From Euryarchaeota archaeon UBA463 (GTDB lineage Archaea; Thermoplasmatota; Poseidoniia; Poseidoniales; Thalassarchaeaceae): a stretch of DNA of 64,000 nucleotides. A program made the position numbers and the translations under genes. The notes beneath the pieces are model-generated. The model worked only from the letters and a program-made list of their open reading frames with translations. It ran no database searches and was not told the origin of the DNA. Shown here piece by piece: positions 45,782-55,445 of this stretch. The first letter of the stretch is position 1; each line of letters starts with the position of its first letter. The stretch is from positions 43,993 through 107,992 of the forward strand of contig DAOI01000024.1 of assembly GCA_002501805.1 (NCBI GenBank), in the 5' to 3' direction.

Positions 45782-48391
45782 TCAATTGTACTTTCTCTTT
45801 TCCCTTCTAACTGTACGTCCTGCATCTCTAACAAGATTCTCGACTAATCTGGGGCTCCATCCTCTCAAATCAGATAGTCTTTCACAATCTTTCTCAGTAA
45901 GTTCAGCGACATCAGAAACCATGCTTACCCCCAATAATTTCGACATTTCCCTCGCCCTAACTCTTCCTATTCCTTTGAGGGATACCAGTCCTAGGATATC
46001 TGATTTACATCCGTATCTTACTCTACTGCGAACCTCCCCTATTGCCTCGATGAGAGTTTCATGAGCCTTCATGTCCATGGATGACATCTCGTCATCTTCA
46101 ACTACAATTCTCCTGGAGGCATAGAGAAGCCATTCAGCCAATTCCACGCGACTCCGAAGATCACCTGGTTGAACTCCCCACTCCTTCTCAATCGAGTTCA
46201 TAGTTTCCTCCTCCATCCAAGACTGTAGTACCAATGCGCCCTTCATGCGTCTATCCTCATCATGATCTACTGCAGTACCTAGCATCTCTCGCTCATGAAT
46301 GTGTAGTGATGATTGAACTCTATCATAATCAGATTTTCTGAGCCATAGTGGTAGGAAGTCAGGAGTACAAGCAACCAGATGAAGCAAACTCATGGGCGAG
46401 ACCTGTAAGAATTCATCACGTCCAGATAATACCGACATTGCCTTTCCTAGGCCATCCCTTAGTATTCTTCCAGATAGTGGATTGAGGTACAGTCTGGAAA
46501 TCCTCGCTCCAAGCGGGGTGGCTAAGTATGTCATAGTCTGAGATTCAGAAGAATTAACGACATCTTCGCTTATTGAAATCGCTTTCTTGAAGCCGAAAAT
46601 AGGAGGACCACTCCTTCTCCTTTCGAATCTTTCCGGCTCCCTTTGATTTGATAATTCAATTCCAAGGACCGACGCTGCAGAATTAGCCCATGAAGGAACT
46701 TCATCTAACCAGTCTTCTTCGACATCAGAGGATGGCTGTTCATCATGAATCTTCTGAGCTACCAGATCAGAATCTCCTTCTCTTGTTAGCATCCCATTTT
46801 CTACCAACCAGTGTATTGCTTCATCTAACCTATCTGCTAGAACCTCGGTTCTCATTTGGGTAGCCAAGAAAGTACTTCCAAAGAATCTTCCAATAGAATA
46901 TCTATCGGTCAGCACCCCACTAGAAATCAGTGATAGGACATGAGTGAGTAAGGCAGGATCCTCAATAGCATTATTTGCCATCGGATTTGCTAATTTAGAA
47001 GTCACATCTTCTGGCTCTCCCTCTAGGTAAAGATCGACTAATTTATCCTCTTCGTCAGGATCCTTTGAAAGAATCCATGCATCTCCATATTCGTCATATT
47101 TTGGACGCCCAGCTCTGCCTAGCATCTGCCTGATTTCCATTACTGAAAGTGGCATAGAAGCGCTGGCAACTACACTCCACCTCCTGTAATCTCTTATGAC
47201 AACTCTTCTAGCTGGAAGATTTACTCCCTGAGCAAGAGTAGGTGTGGCCACTATACACTGTAAATCTCCTTTCTTGAAGGAATCCTCAATGATCTTTCTT
47301 TGCCTTTGAGTTAGGCCTGCATGATGAAATCCAACACCACCCTTTATTGAATTAGAGAGTGATTTTCCAGTTGAGGTACCCTCTCCGCCAGATATTATCT
47401 TACGTGAAATAGAATCCCAAACTTCCAGTGAATCATCTGTGATTTCACTGGACTTTCCTTCTACAGCCTTCAGTAGATATTCAGAAAGAACTCTTGCTTC
47501 CTTAACCGCTGACGCCCTTGAAGACACGAAAACTAGTAGTTGCCCACCCATAGAAAAAGTATCCATAAGAGCGGCTTGGAGCCTCTTATTTTTACTTCCG
47601 GAAAGCCTCCTCTTCTTATCGATTGAATCAGTATCCTCGGCCCCCTCGATCCTGTGTATACTGACATCTAAATCTGTCATAATGCCACAATGCAATGGTA
47701 TTGGCCTCCAATCTGACTTTACATGAGTCGCCCCCAACCAATCTGAGAGCTTCTCAGAATTTCCAACTGTTGCAGATAGTGCGATAATCTGCGCATCGGG
47801 CCTTACATGCATAATTCTGGATAGAGTTACTTCCAGAGTCGGCCCCCTGCTGTAGTCATTCAATAAGTGAAACTCATCCGAAACTACAACGCCTAGGTTC
47901 TCTAGAAATCCAGACCTAGTCCTAAGAATAGAATCAAGCTTCTCACTTGTACAAACTAGGATATCCGAATTTTCCACACCCGATGACTCTCCCCCTCTGT
48001 CCCCAATAGCCAAGCCAACAGAAAGCCCAACAGATTTCGCAATCTCGGTTAGATCTTCGAATTTCTCATTTGCTAGAGCTTTCAGTGGGACAATATAGGC
48101 CCCCCTCATTCCCTTCATATCCCCAATTAGTCGATTGATCATCCCCAAGTATGCTACCAAGGATTTTCCACTGGCCGTTGGTATAGTAAGCATCAAATTT
48201 TTACCCTCCAACACAGGAGTCAAGGCTTCAGCTTGTGGGGGAAAGAAGCTATCTATTCCCCAATTATTTTTCAAGAATTTAGTGATTCTTGAATCTATAC
48301 CGAAGCTATCCAGCCCATTGCCTGATTCCGCCACGACTATGCTTAATGTCGGACGTTCTAAAGGATGCCGAGGATAATGGCCTAATTCCAT
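45782..48391 (-). CDS. hel308: ATP-dependent DNA helicase Hel308
   Basis: An 869-residue Ski2-type superfamily 2 helicase that unwinds stalled replication forks 3' to 5'. The motifs are in order: the Q-like FFPPQAEAL, Walker A TASGKS, the DEFH box followed by LLNDYSRG, LSATVGN, GVNLPARRVVI, and QMLGRAGRPKYD. The C-terminal third contains the ratchet-type helical region and ends in helix-hairpin-helix repeats (LKGIGRVRAREMSKLLG and LRGWSPRLVENL) that grip single-stranded DNA. The ATG at 48391 overlaps the upstream thioesterase stop by 10 nt. Together with radA it supplies fork restart and recombination. Confidence 0.93.
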   Translation of the reverse strand: MELGHYPRHPLERPTLSIVVAESGNGLDSFGIDSRITKFLKNNWGIDSFFPPQAEALTPVLEGKNLMLTIPTASGKSLVAYLGMINRLIGDMKGMRGAYIVPLKALANEKFEDLTEIAKSVGLSVGLAIGDRGGESSGVENSDILVCTSEKLDSILRTRSGFLENLGVVVSDEFHLLNDYSRGPTLEVTLSRIMHVRPDAQIIALSATVGNSEKLSDWLGATHVKSDWRPIPLHCGIMTDLDVSIHRIEGAEDTDSIDKKRRLSGSKNKRLQAALMDTFSMGGQLLVFVSSRASAVKEARVLSEYLLKAVEGKSSEITDDSLEVWDSISRKIISGGEGTSTGKSLSNSIKGGVGFHHAGLTQRQRKIIEDSFKKGDLQCIVATPTLAQGVNLPARRVVIRDYRRWSVVASASMPLSVMEIRQMLGRAGRPKYDEYGDAWILSKDPDEEDKLVDLYLEGEPEDVTSKLANPMANNAIEDPALLTHVLSLISSGVLTDRYSIGRFFGSTFLATQMRTEVLADRLDEAIHWLVENGMLTREGDSDLVAQKIHDEQPSSDVEEDWLDEVPSWANSAASVLGIELSNQREPERFERRRSGPPIFGFKKAISISEDVVNSSESQTMTYLATPLGARISRLYLNPLSGRILRDGLGKAMSVLSGRDEFLQVSPMSLLHLVACTPDFLPLWLRKSDYDRVQSSLHIHEREMLGTAVDHDEDRRMKGALVLQSWMEEETMNSIEKEWGVQPGDLRSRVELAEWLLYASRRIVVEDDEMSSMDMKAHETLIEAIGEVRSRVRYGCKSDILGLVSLKGIGRVRAREMSKLLGVSMVSDVAELTEKDCERLSDLRGWSPRLVENLVRDAGRTVRREKRKYN

Positions 48392-48858
48392 CGATGATAG
48401 GCAGGATGACCTTCAGTAACTGCTACGAATAGCCCCTCCCCTGTCGCGCAAACCTTCCCCTCACATGTCAGACTCATCTTCACCTTAGCCCTGTCAGAGC
48501 TTAGCTCCACAACCTCAGAAGTTATTTTGAGGACTTTGTCATTTGGAGTCGGCCTTCGAAGGCTTACGCTGTAAGAGGCAGTAACCGTGCATGGGGGGGC
48601 AGTACTTCCTTCGTTATCCATTATTGCTACAGACGCAGTCCAGTTTCCATGACAGTCAAGGAGTGCTCCCAGTATTCCCCCATTTACCATGCCAGGAAAT
48701 GCTTGATGGTGTTCCTCCGGATTAAATTCCATGTACAGTCCGTTTTCCGTTCTGAAGGATCTAATTTTCAGCCCTTTAGTATTGGCTGGACCACACCCGA
48801 AACATATGCTATTGGGTGCGAATTCTTCCTGTACAGAGAGCTCGGAAGCTACTTCCAT
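48382..48858 (-). CDS. Hotdog-fold thioesterase, PaaI-like
   Basis: A 158-residue protein from ATG 48858 (171 from 48897). Features of the hotdog group are CFGCGPANTKGLKI near the N terminus, the catalytic-helix region FPGMVNGGILGALLDCHGNWT with the conserved G-G-x-x-x-x-x-x-D, and strand PNDKVLKITSEVVE. Enzymes of this kind hydrolyse acyl-CoA or aryl-CoA thioesters. The natural substrate is not known. It lies immediately upstream of hel308; a functional link is unlikely. Confidence 0.82.
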   Translation of the reverse strand: MEVASELSVQEEFAPNSICFGCGPANTKGLKIRSFRTENGLYMEFNPEEHHQAFPGMVNGGILGALLDCHGNWTASVAIMDNEGSTAPPCTVTASYSVSLRRPTPNDKVLKITSEVVELSSDRAKVKMSLTCEGKVCATGEGLFVAVTEGHPAYHRWN

Positions 48859-48920
48859 ATGACGTCGAAGGGTCTCGAGGAATTGAACAATTCCCAATAT
48901 TGTCCTAACGTACCCTATTT

Positions 48921-50321
48921 ATGTCAAACCTACTGGGAGGGGCGTTGTCTAATTCCGAAGAGGGCCCGGGAGACGAGCCAAGCCCCGAAAGGCCAGAGAG
49001 TCTACCACCTCGTTCCAAGAGAAGGAGATTCGCCCCACTAAAGGTCGCCAACCAGATTCCCAAGAGAAGGAGAATAGAGATTGAGAAGGCTCTTGAAGGG
49101 AGCACTGGGACTCCAAAGAAATGGTCCCGTCAGAACGGCCCCAAGAATCATAATTTCCTTAGAAAGAGAATTCTTCCCGGTACTATTAGGAGAATGGATT
49201 TCGATCTTCTATCGGTTGAAATTGGAGAGTCTTGGCCTATTCCTGTAACTGTTGTTCACGGGTCCCGCCCAGGCCCAGTGGTGACACTATTGGGAGCAGT
49301 GCATGGAAATGAGTTAGTGGGCCCATTGGCCTTGACATACCTGACAGGTCCGAATTTTATTGGACCTGGAAAGGCAATAGACCCAGAAGTACTATCGGGG
49401 ACAATCAGGATAGTTCCTGTTGTAAATATGCCCGGGTACAAGATGAAGAGCCGTTATATGCCAGACGGAAGGGATCTGAATAGGTCATTTCCGGGCAAGC
49501 CAGATAGCAATACTTCATACCGTGTAGCAAATAGAATCTGGAATAAGATAATCACAGGTAGCGATTACGTTGTGGATTTGCATACTGCGGCTGTGGGAAG
49601 GACCAATATGCCTCAAATACGTGCCAATCTCGCCCATGCCTCCAGCAATAGAATAGCTAGGTCATTCGGAATCGAGGCAATTCTGGATAATGCCGGTCCT
49701 AAGGGATCTCTAAGGAGAGTCACCAACGACTTCGATATAGCGTGCATCACATTCGAAGGAGGGGGCCCAGACGAACTAGATCCAGAATCTGTACAGGTCT
49801 CCCTGTATGGGATTCTGAACGTTCTTAGGTCCCTAAGAATGATCCCAGGACATCCCAGTAGGCCTAGCTTCAGAATTCTCGCCTCAGGGTCACTATGGAT
49901 TAGGTCCGATCAAGGTGGCCTACTGGATGTTCTCGCCCCTGCTGGAAGTTTTGTCGAAGAGGGGGAGGTGGTCGCAACCGTTACCGATCCCGTGAGTCCC
50001 CTAGAATCCCATGATGTGATTTCTCCCACAAGGGGATTAATGATTTGCTCAGCAACTAATCCATTCGTAACTGCTGGAACTCCAGTAGGACATATCTTGC
50101 CAGTTACCAAAGGTGCTCAGACAATCAGAAAGAGGTTAGATGAGGATGATTGCTTGGTGATTAGCGGTGCAGATGGAGATCCGGTTTGGAGAGATGATGA
50201 TGAGGTAGAGGATATCACTGTCGGAGGGGAATGGTCAGGGGGAAGTGTAGATGCTGAGTGGTCCACAAATCCTCCGACTGATTCAGATGAAGAAGCCGCT
50301 GAAGCAGATCCCTCTCAGTAA
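48921..50321 (+). CDS. Succinylglutamate desuccinylase/aspartoacylase-family (M14) zinc hydrolase
   Basis: A 466-residue protein. The first ~90 residues are basic and low-complexity (RSKRRRFAPLK, PKRRRIEIEK). A zinc-carboxypeptidase-fold domain follows: GAVHGNELVG supplies the first metal His and Glu, RDLNRSFPG the substrate-binding Arg, and VVDLHTAA the second His. The C-terminal half includes a beta-sandwich with GGLLDVLAPAGSFVEEG, resembling a lipoyl-like domain often found in this family. These enzymes cleave N-acyl amino acids. The 3' end overlaps the convergent kexin-like gene by 7 nt. The basic N terminus is unusual for the family. Confidence 0.82.
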   Translation: MSNLLGGALSNSEEGPGDEPSPERPESLPPRSKRRRFAPLKVANQIPKRRRIEIEKALEGSTGTPKKWSRQNGPKNHNFLRKRILPGTIRRMDFDLLSVEIGESWPIPVTVVHGSRPGPVVTLLGAVHGNELVGPLALTYLTGPNFIGPGKAIDPEVLSGTIRIVPVVNMPGYKMKSRYMPDGRDLNRSFPGKPDSNTSYRVANRIWNKIITGSDYVVDLHTAAVGRTNMPQIRANLAHASSNRIARSFGIEAILDNAGPKGSLRRVTNDFDIACITFEGGGPDELDPESVQVSLYGILNVLRSLRMIPGHPSRPSFRILASGSLWIRSDQGGLLDVLAPAGSFVEEGEVVATVTDPVSPLESHDVISPTRGLMICSATNPFVTAGTPVGHILPVTKGAQTIRKRLDEDDCLVISGADGDPVWRDDDEVEDITVGGEWSGGSVDAEWSTNPPTDSDEEAAEADPSQ

Positions 50322-53300
50322 GAACCCGGGGGTGGCGGTGGTGGAATATCACCTTGATCTATATCCTGATTCCTATTTGAGGATGAAATCATTGATGATA
50401 GATCGGGAGCACTTGGTAAGGAATATGAGAAGTCATTCCCGTCAGAAATTATTTTACTCGATCCCGCCTCATTATCCCTAGGTGAAATTTGGTAGAAATT
50501 GTAAGCCTCGTTCAACTCTCTTCTGTATGCAATCCTAGTCCCAACAAGGTAGCTAACTCCCAACAAAGAAGCAATAGAAGCTATGGTAACTGCTATTCCC
50601 AAGGGAGTCAGGACAAATGAAGCTACTTTTTCGGATAGGCTTGCAGGAGTTTTTGAAATTATCATTTCGAAACTCCAAATTACCTCGGTGATTTCACCAC
50701 TATCGATCATAGAGGCTGTAACCTGTTGTGGGCTAGTGCCCTCAGAGCAAAGATAAACCTCCAGATTCTCATTCGGAGAATCGCAATCTAGAGATGGGAT
50801 AGATACATTCTTCCCACCAGAATCTAACCCTTCTAGTGAGTAGTCACCTATCCTCCAACTGATGACGTATTCAACTCCCTCGGGGATATCCTCAATTACA
50901 ATCTCAAGCGACTGTTCCTTACTGTCCCATGATTCCGTGTCAGCTAAATTGGAAACGGGGGAAACTAACTCCAGTCTCGAGATATCTTCATCGATAATCT
51001 CATCACAATCATCATCAATTCCATTCCATGATTCACTAGACTCGGGGTTTATTGTGGGCACAGAGTCATCACAATCCTCAAAATCTAGGAAACCGTCTGA
51101 ATCGCCGTCAATATTGAAAATCAGTGGATTCGAACCCATCTCAATAATTTCTTCACCATCAAGATAACCATCTCCATCAGTATCCGAATCAGTGGGTGAA
51201 GTCAAGTAGGAATGAAACTCATCATAGTCCTTCAAACCGTCTGAATCTGTATCAATATCAACAAAGTCTTCATCCACGTCCTCATCACAATCATTGTCCT
51301 TGCCATCTAGTGACTCTGTGAGATAACCGGACCTTTCTGCATCCTGATCATCACAATCCTCGAACCAATACTCTCCATCCCCATCATCATCAGGGTCGGC
51401 TAGTATTGGATCGGTTTTCGTTACTTGAATTTCATATCCATCTGGCAGACCATCCCCGTCCGTGTCTCCATTGTAAGGATTGGTTGAGAGATTGTGATAC
51501 TCCTCGAAATCACTAAGCAAATCGCCATCCGTATCTACAGATTCGAATCCATCGTCCATAATCTCGTCGCAATCATTGTCTATCCCATCGAGAACCTCAC
51601 TCAGTCCTGGTGATCTGAACTCATCCTGGTCATCACAGTCCTGGAACCAGTACCATCCGTCCTCGTCATCATCCGAATCGGCCAAATTTGGATTACTCTG
51701 ATATGTCAGTACTTCAATACCATCATTCAATCCATCGTCATCGGAATCACTATCCAAATGATCTGTGAGATGTGTGTGATATTCAGGCCAATCGAAGAGA
51801 CCGTCCCCATCGGAATCAGTGAAGTTGAAACCCTCGTCAGTCATACTGTCGCAATTGTCATCTATTCCATTGAGAATCTCAGGCCTTCCAGGATTAATCA
51901 TCGGATTCTCATCATCACAGTCGTTGAAATGATAGAACAAATCCCCGTCATTGTCTGGGTCGAATGTAAGCGGGTCACTGCTCCAGAAGTTAATCTCCGC
52001 TCCATCTGTCAAGCCATCATCGTCAGTATCGCTGTCAAGAGGATTCGTACTGAAGATAGCTATTTCCTCGAGGTCCCCTATTCCATCTAGGTCTGAATCA
52101 GATGATAGCGGGTTGGTACTGTAATTCATTACTTCCTCATAATCATTGAGGCCATCATCATCTGTATCTGGATCATAGGGATCCGTCCCCCATATCTCAG
52201 TCTCATTAACATCCTCTAGGCCATCGTCATCGTGATCAAGATCCGCATCAGTGCCATGGAATATCATCGACCAATGGTTCAATGTCCCACTCTGACCAGA
52301 ACTAACATCTCTGACTTTAAGTTGCCAATTCCCTAAGGATGACTCGTCCCAATGATGAACGGTATTGAATGTCCAGTTATCATAATCATTGCCGTTATCA
52401 CTCCTCTCTTCGGCTAGCCATGACTCCTTCCCGGATGGAGAGACGAGCACTATCTCCAGATTTCCTCGATAATTATGAGAGATATCTACAACCACGTCGA
52501 TACTTTCTATTGCCATATCCATTGTTATGGAGGTGTTAAATTCACTCCAAGATGAGTTCCCATCATCAATCTGGAAGTTCTCTACCATCGGGCCGATGGT
52601 TAGATTCACTTCTTCATCCACATTGGTCCACGAAGAAGCCATTGTGACAGCGGCTCCTGCATCAACTGCCCCAAACCCATACTTGTGAGAGACATCGTGT
52701 CCCGCCCCATTTACCTCCCAAGAAGAATTGTTTTGATCATTCATCCTTGCACTATTGACTAGGATATGCTGAACATCTCTCCAAGTTAGGTTCTGGTTAG
52801 CTTCTAGCATCAGAGCAATAACACCAGAGGCCAGAGGGGTCGCACTGGACGTCCCTCCGAAGGTATCAGTGATGTTGCCCGAAGAATTGTACCCGCCAGA
52901 GCCGACGATATCCGTAGTAGTAATGCTCTCACCATCGCCATTGGAATGTGCCGCAACTAGGATATTTGCTCCGGGTTCGGCATAGTTAGATTGTTTCCCG
53001 AAGTGTGTTATTGCAGTTACTGCAATGGTGAATCTACTGTTCGCATAACCATCGTAGTTGGAGTCATCATCAGATGTAAGGCCATTTCCAGCAGCCCATG
53101 TGATTATATTTCCCAGACCATCTCTTCCTTGATACACATCATTCTCGAAGGCAGCGATCATCAACGGACCGGGAGCGTCAAGTCTCCGTCCATCATCAGT
53201 AGGGCCCCATGAGTTAGAGTAGATATCTACGTAGTCATTCTCATAGCTCAAAGCTTGAGATTCTAAGTAGTCGGATTTCGAGCATGAGATGAGATTAGAT

Positions 53301-54052
53301 CCGGCAACACTGGCCCCGAATGCGGCTCCTGAGACGTACAGAGAATTGTTCCCAGTGGCGGCCGCAACTCCTGCGGCAGCAGTTCCGTGACCATCGAAAC
53401 TTAGGGGAGTTGGATCTGAGTCGTCATTACACCAATCGTAAGATGCTGATTGATCATAGTTAGGGGAGATATCAGGGTGCGAGATATCAAGGCCATCATC
53501 AACAATACTGATTACCACTCCAGACCCGTTGTAGGAGTCCCATGCTCCCGTGAGATTAGCATCTTCGCCCGAAACCCCTCCAGTCTGACCGTAGTTATCT
53601 AGATGCCATTGAGAGCTTAGCTCAGGATCGTTAGGAAGGTATCTTTTATCATGAATTCTCTCGAGTAAAGGGGAGAAAGACTCAATCTCTCCAATCGTCA
53701 AGGCCTCTGAAAGTCTTTCTACTGGCTTCACACCACCTTCTAGCTCCCACACAAATGAACCCGGTAATATCTCAGTTTCCTTACTGGAAATAGGTTTTGC
53801 ATGAGTCATAGCATGCTCTGAAATCGGTATGCTAGTGACTACTAACCACTCTCTAGAATGATGTAACTCTTCAGTCGTGTATGACTCCAAGTTGCTAACC
53901 CTATCAAATGCAATCCTGACTGGCATGGAATAGCTTTCCAAGATAGAATCGGTTTGGAAGCTATCCATGTCTATAGTCTTATTTTCTGCTGATACGATAC
54001 CAGATAGTGGCATCATCAGAATGATTAGCACCATCGTAACTGCATACCGCAT
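50315..54052 (-). CDS. Kexin-like subtilase with P-domain, MopE-type calcium repeats and C-terminal anchor
   Basis: A 1245-residue secreted protease. A signal peptide (residues 1-22) leads into a propeptide-like region. The catalytic domain resembles kexin: NDPELSSQWHLDN, D185 in IVDDGLD, H222 in DGHGTAAAG, oxyanion N323 and S402 in GGTSSATP. Residues ~475-600 resemble the proprotein-convertase P-domain (MDMAIESIDVVVDISH, then YRGNLEIVLVSPSG). About 450 residues of calcium-type repeats follow, with TSP3 units (D-x-D-x-D-G) and four MopE-like motifs starting at residues 711, 805, 899 and 993. The anchor is a hydrophobic segment near 1155-1180 (PLGIAVTIASIASLLGVSYL), with a basic and Ser/Pro-rich tail. 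It would digest proteins outside the cell. Confidence 0.93.
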   Translation of the reverse strand: MRYAVTMVLIILMMPLSGIVSAENKTIDMDSFQTDSILESYSMPVRIAFDRVSNLESYTTEELHHSREWLVVTSIPISEHAMTHAKPISSKETEILPGSFVWELEGGVKPVERLSEALTIGEIESFSPLLERIHDKRYLPNDPELSSQWHLDNYGQTGGVSGEDANLTGAWDSYNGSGVVISIVDDGLDISHPDISPNYDQSASYDWCNDDSDPTPLSFDGHGTAAAGVAAATGNNSLYVSGAAFGASVAGSNLISCSKSDYLESQALSYENDYVDIYSNSWGPTDDGRRLDAPGPLMIAAFENDVYQGRDGLGNIITWAAGNGLTSDDDSNYDGYANSRFTIAVTAITHFGKQSNYAEPGANILVAAHSNGDGESITTTDIVGSGGYNSSGNITDTFGGTSSATPLASGVIALMLEANQNLTWRDVQHILVNSARMNDQNNSSWEVNGAGHDVSHKYGFGAVDAGAAVTMASSWTNVDEEVNLTIGPMVENFQIDDGNSSWSEFNTSITMDMAIESIDVVVDISHNYRGNLEIVLVSPSGKESWLAEERSDNGNDYDNWTFNTVHHWDESSLGNWQLKVRDVSSGQSGTLNHWSMIFHGTDADLDHDDDGLEDVNETEIWGTDPYDPDTDDDGLNDYEEVMNYSTNPLSSDSDLDGIGDLEEIAIFSTNPLDSDTDDDGLTDGAEINFWSSDPLTFDPDNDGDLFYHFNDCDDENPMINPGRPEILNGIDDNCDSMTDEGFNFTDSDGDGLFDWPEYHTHLTDHLDSDSDDDGLNDGIEVLTYQSNPNLADSDDDEDGWYWFQDCDDQDEFRSPGLSEVLDGIDNDCDEIMDDGFESVDTDGDLLSDFEEYHNLSTNPYNGDTDGDGLPDGYEIQVTKTDPILADPDDDGDGEYWFEDCDDQDAERSGYLTESLDGKDNDCDEDVDEDFVDIDTDSDGLKDYDEFHSYLTSPTDSDTDGDGYLDGEEIIEMGSNPLIFNIDGDSDGFLDFEDCDDSVPTINPESSESWNGIDDDCDEIIDEDISRLELVSPVSNLADTESWDSKEQSLEIVIEDIPEGVEYVISWRIGDYSLEGLDSGGKNVSIPSLDCDSPNENLEVYLCSEGTSPQQVTASMIDSGEITEVIWSFEMIISKTPASLSEKVASFVLTPLGIAVTIASIASLLGVSYLVGTRIAYRRELNEAYNFYQISPRDNEAGSSKIISDGNDFSYSLPSAPDLSSMISSSNRNQDIDQGDIPPPPPPGSY
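50984..51922 (-). repeat. Four 94-residue calcium-motif units in the kexin-like protease
   Basis: Four copies of a MopE-type motif (D-C-D-D, then ~20 residues, then a D/N-G-x-D-D/N-x-C-D element) begin at nt 51922, 51640, 51358 and 51076. Each interval is exactly 282 nt, or 94 residues. Between them are TSP3-like D-x-D-x-D-G motifs. The equal spacing indicates tandem duplication of a whole unit. Confidence 0.85.
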
Positions 54053-54110
54053 GAATCAACTCGCCCAACTAAGACATATAGGCGTTCGTAATTGGTGTTA
54101 GCAATATAAT

Positions 54111-55370
54111 TCATCTCTCATCATTGAATTTGGAGATTTCAGAATGAACTTCACTATCCGTCATCAGTCTTCTCTGAGACTTGGCGACCTCGAATAAGTA
54201 CTCAACAATTCCATCGTCTACAGGATAATTATTCTGACTGAGCCACCATGTGATATTCGACCTACCGCTCATGTGACCTATACGGATAACCTGCTGTAAT
54301 CCGTAATCTCCAGCTGGTACTCCTGAGTAGACCCTATCAGCAAGCCAATGATCGCCCTTTGCCATGGCCTTAACAACTGCACTAGCATGCACCCCCGTAC
54401 CCGTTTCAAAAGCATCCTCACCAAAAACTGGATAATTCCTTGGAAGGGCCACTCCTACATATTCGTGAGCCTTTTTCATGTATTCACTCAGTGAAGTCAA
54501 GTCATTGTTTATCACGCCCATTAGGCTAAGATTCACTAGGGTTTGATCTATTGGGGCATTGCCCGATCTCTCTCCCACTCCCAACGCGGTACCATGTATC
54601 ACATCTGCTCCGGCTTCATAGGCAGCAAGATTATTCGCGACACCCAATCCCCTGTCTTGGTGTCCATGCCAGTTTACTTCGATATCTCTCCTTTTGAATC
54701 CAGAGTCGGGTATGACCTCATCTTGAATGAATCCTAGTAGCTTCTTTACTCCATTTGGAGTAACATGCCCACATGTGTCGCACACGCAAATCCTATCCGC
54801 TCCCAATTCCATAGCGCGAGTATACACCTTCTTGATATCCTCGGGATTACTTCTAGTGGTATCTTCAGTAACAAACATTACTGGGATATCATTACCAACC
54901 GCGAAGGTTACTGCAGACTCAGCAGTTGACATTATTCTCTCCATTGTCCACCCTTCTGCATACTGTCTAATCGGACTAGTTCCTAGGAATGCACTAGCTT
55001 GTATCTGCGTCTCATGTTTCGATTGCAGATCTACCAAGGGCTCGATATCGGATACTAAGGTCCTTACCGCACAACCAGGACGAAGTGAGTACCCCTTATC
55101 TCTGATATGACTGAGCATTGAGTCTATGTGCCCCACATGTTGAGGTCCAGCACCCGGTAACCCCAGATCCACTTTCTGGATACCTAGTTTCTCCATGAAG
55201 TCGATAAGCTCTATTTTCTGTTCGATAGTTGGATTAATCGCACTAGGGCTTTGTAACCCATCTCTGAGGGTTTCATCATCAAACCAAAGCTCATGTGGAT
55301 GATTATTTGGCTCCCTCGTAATCTCATAATCGATATCATTCCAGTCAAAGATTAGGTCCTTCTCCTCCAT
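54111..55370 (-). CDS. DRE-TIM acyltransferase, isopropylmalate/homocitrate synthase-like
   Basis: A 419-residue enzyme of the HMG-CoA-lyase-like TIM-barrel family. The DRE motif is present near the N terminus as FDDETLRDGLQSPSA, and metal/HxH residues occur in VNWHGHQDRGLGVANNLAAYEAGADVIHG, whose wording matches isopropylmalate synthase (AVANSLAAVEAG) apart from order. GTALGVGERSGNAPID follows, as in that group. Isopropylmalate, citramalate and homocitrate synthases condense acetyl-CoA with a 2-oxo acid. There is no LeuA-type regulatory C-terminal domain. The 2-oxo acid used cannot be told from sequence. The C-terminal 100 residues are divergent. Confidence 0.85.
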   Translation of the reverse strand: MEEKDLIFDWNDIDYEITREPNNHPHELWFDDETLRDGLQSPSAINPTIEQKIELIDFMEKLGIQKVDLGLPGAGPQHVGHIDSMLSHIRDKGYSLRPGCAVRTLVSDIEPLVDLQSKHETQIQASAFLGTSPIRQYAEGWTMERIMSTAESAVTFAVGNDIPVMFVTEDTTRSNPEDIKKVYTRAMELGADRICVCDTCGHVTPNGVKKLLGFIQDEVIPDSGFKRRDIEVNWHGHQDRGLGVANNLAAYEAGADVIHGTALGVGERSGNAPIDQTLVNLSLMGVINNDLTSLSEYMKKAHEYVGVALPRNYPVFGEDAFETGTGVHASAVVKAMAKGDHWLADRVYSGVPAGDYGLQQVIRIGHMSGRSNITWWLSQNNYPVDDGIVEYLFEVAKSQRRLMTDSEVHSEISKFNDER

Positions 55371-55445
55371 CGCACCACCTCCTAATTACTATCTGCAACT
55401 ACCTACCAAGTGCTTGAATCCATCGGGAACTTGAAGTCTATCAGC

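Noticed and set aside
48649..49041. 130-residue plus-strand reading frame overlapping the thioesterase and the M14-like gene
   Set aside because: It is antisense to the well-supported hotdog gene and then out of frame with the M14-like gene; no motif supports it.
51121..51140. tRNA T-loop-like GGATTCGAACCC
   Set aside because: It lies inside the kexin-like gene and there is no acceptor or anticodon stem around it.
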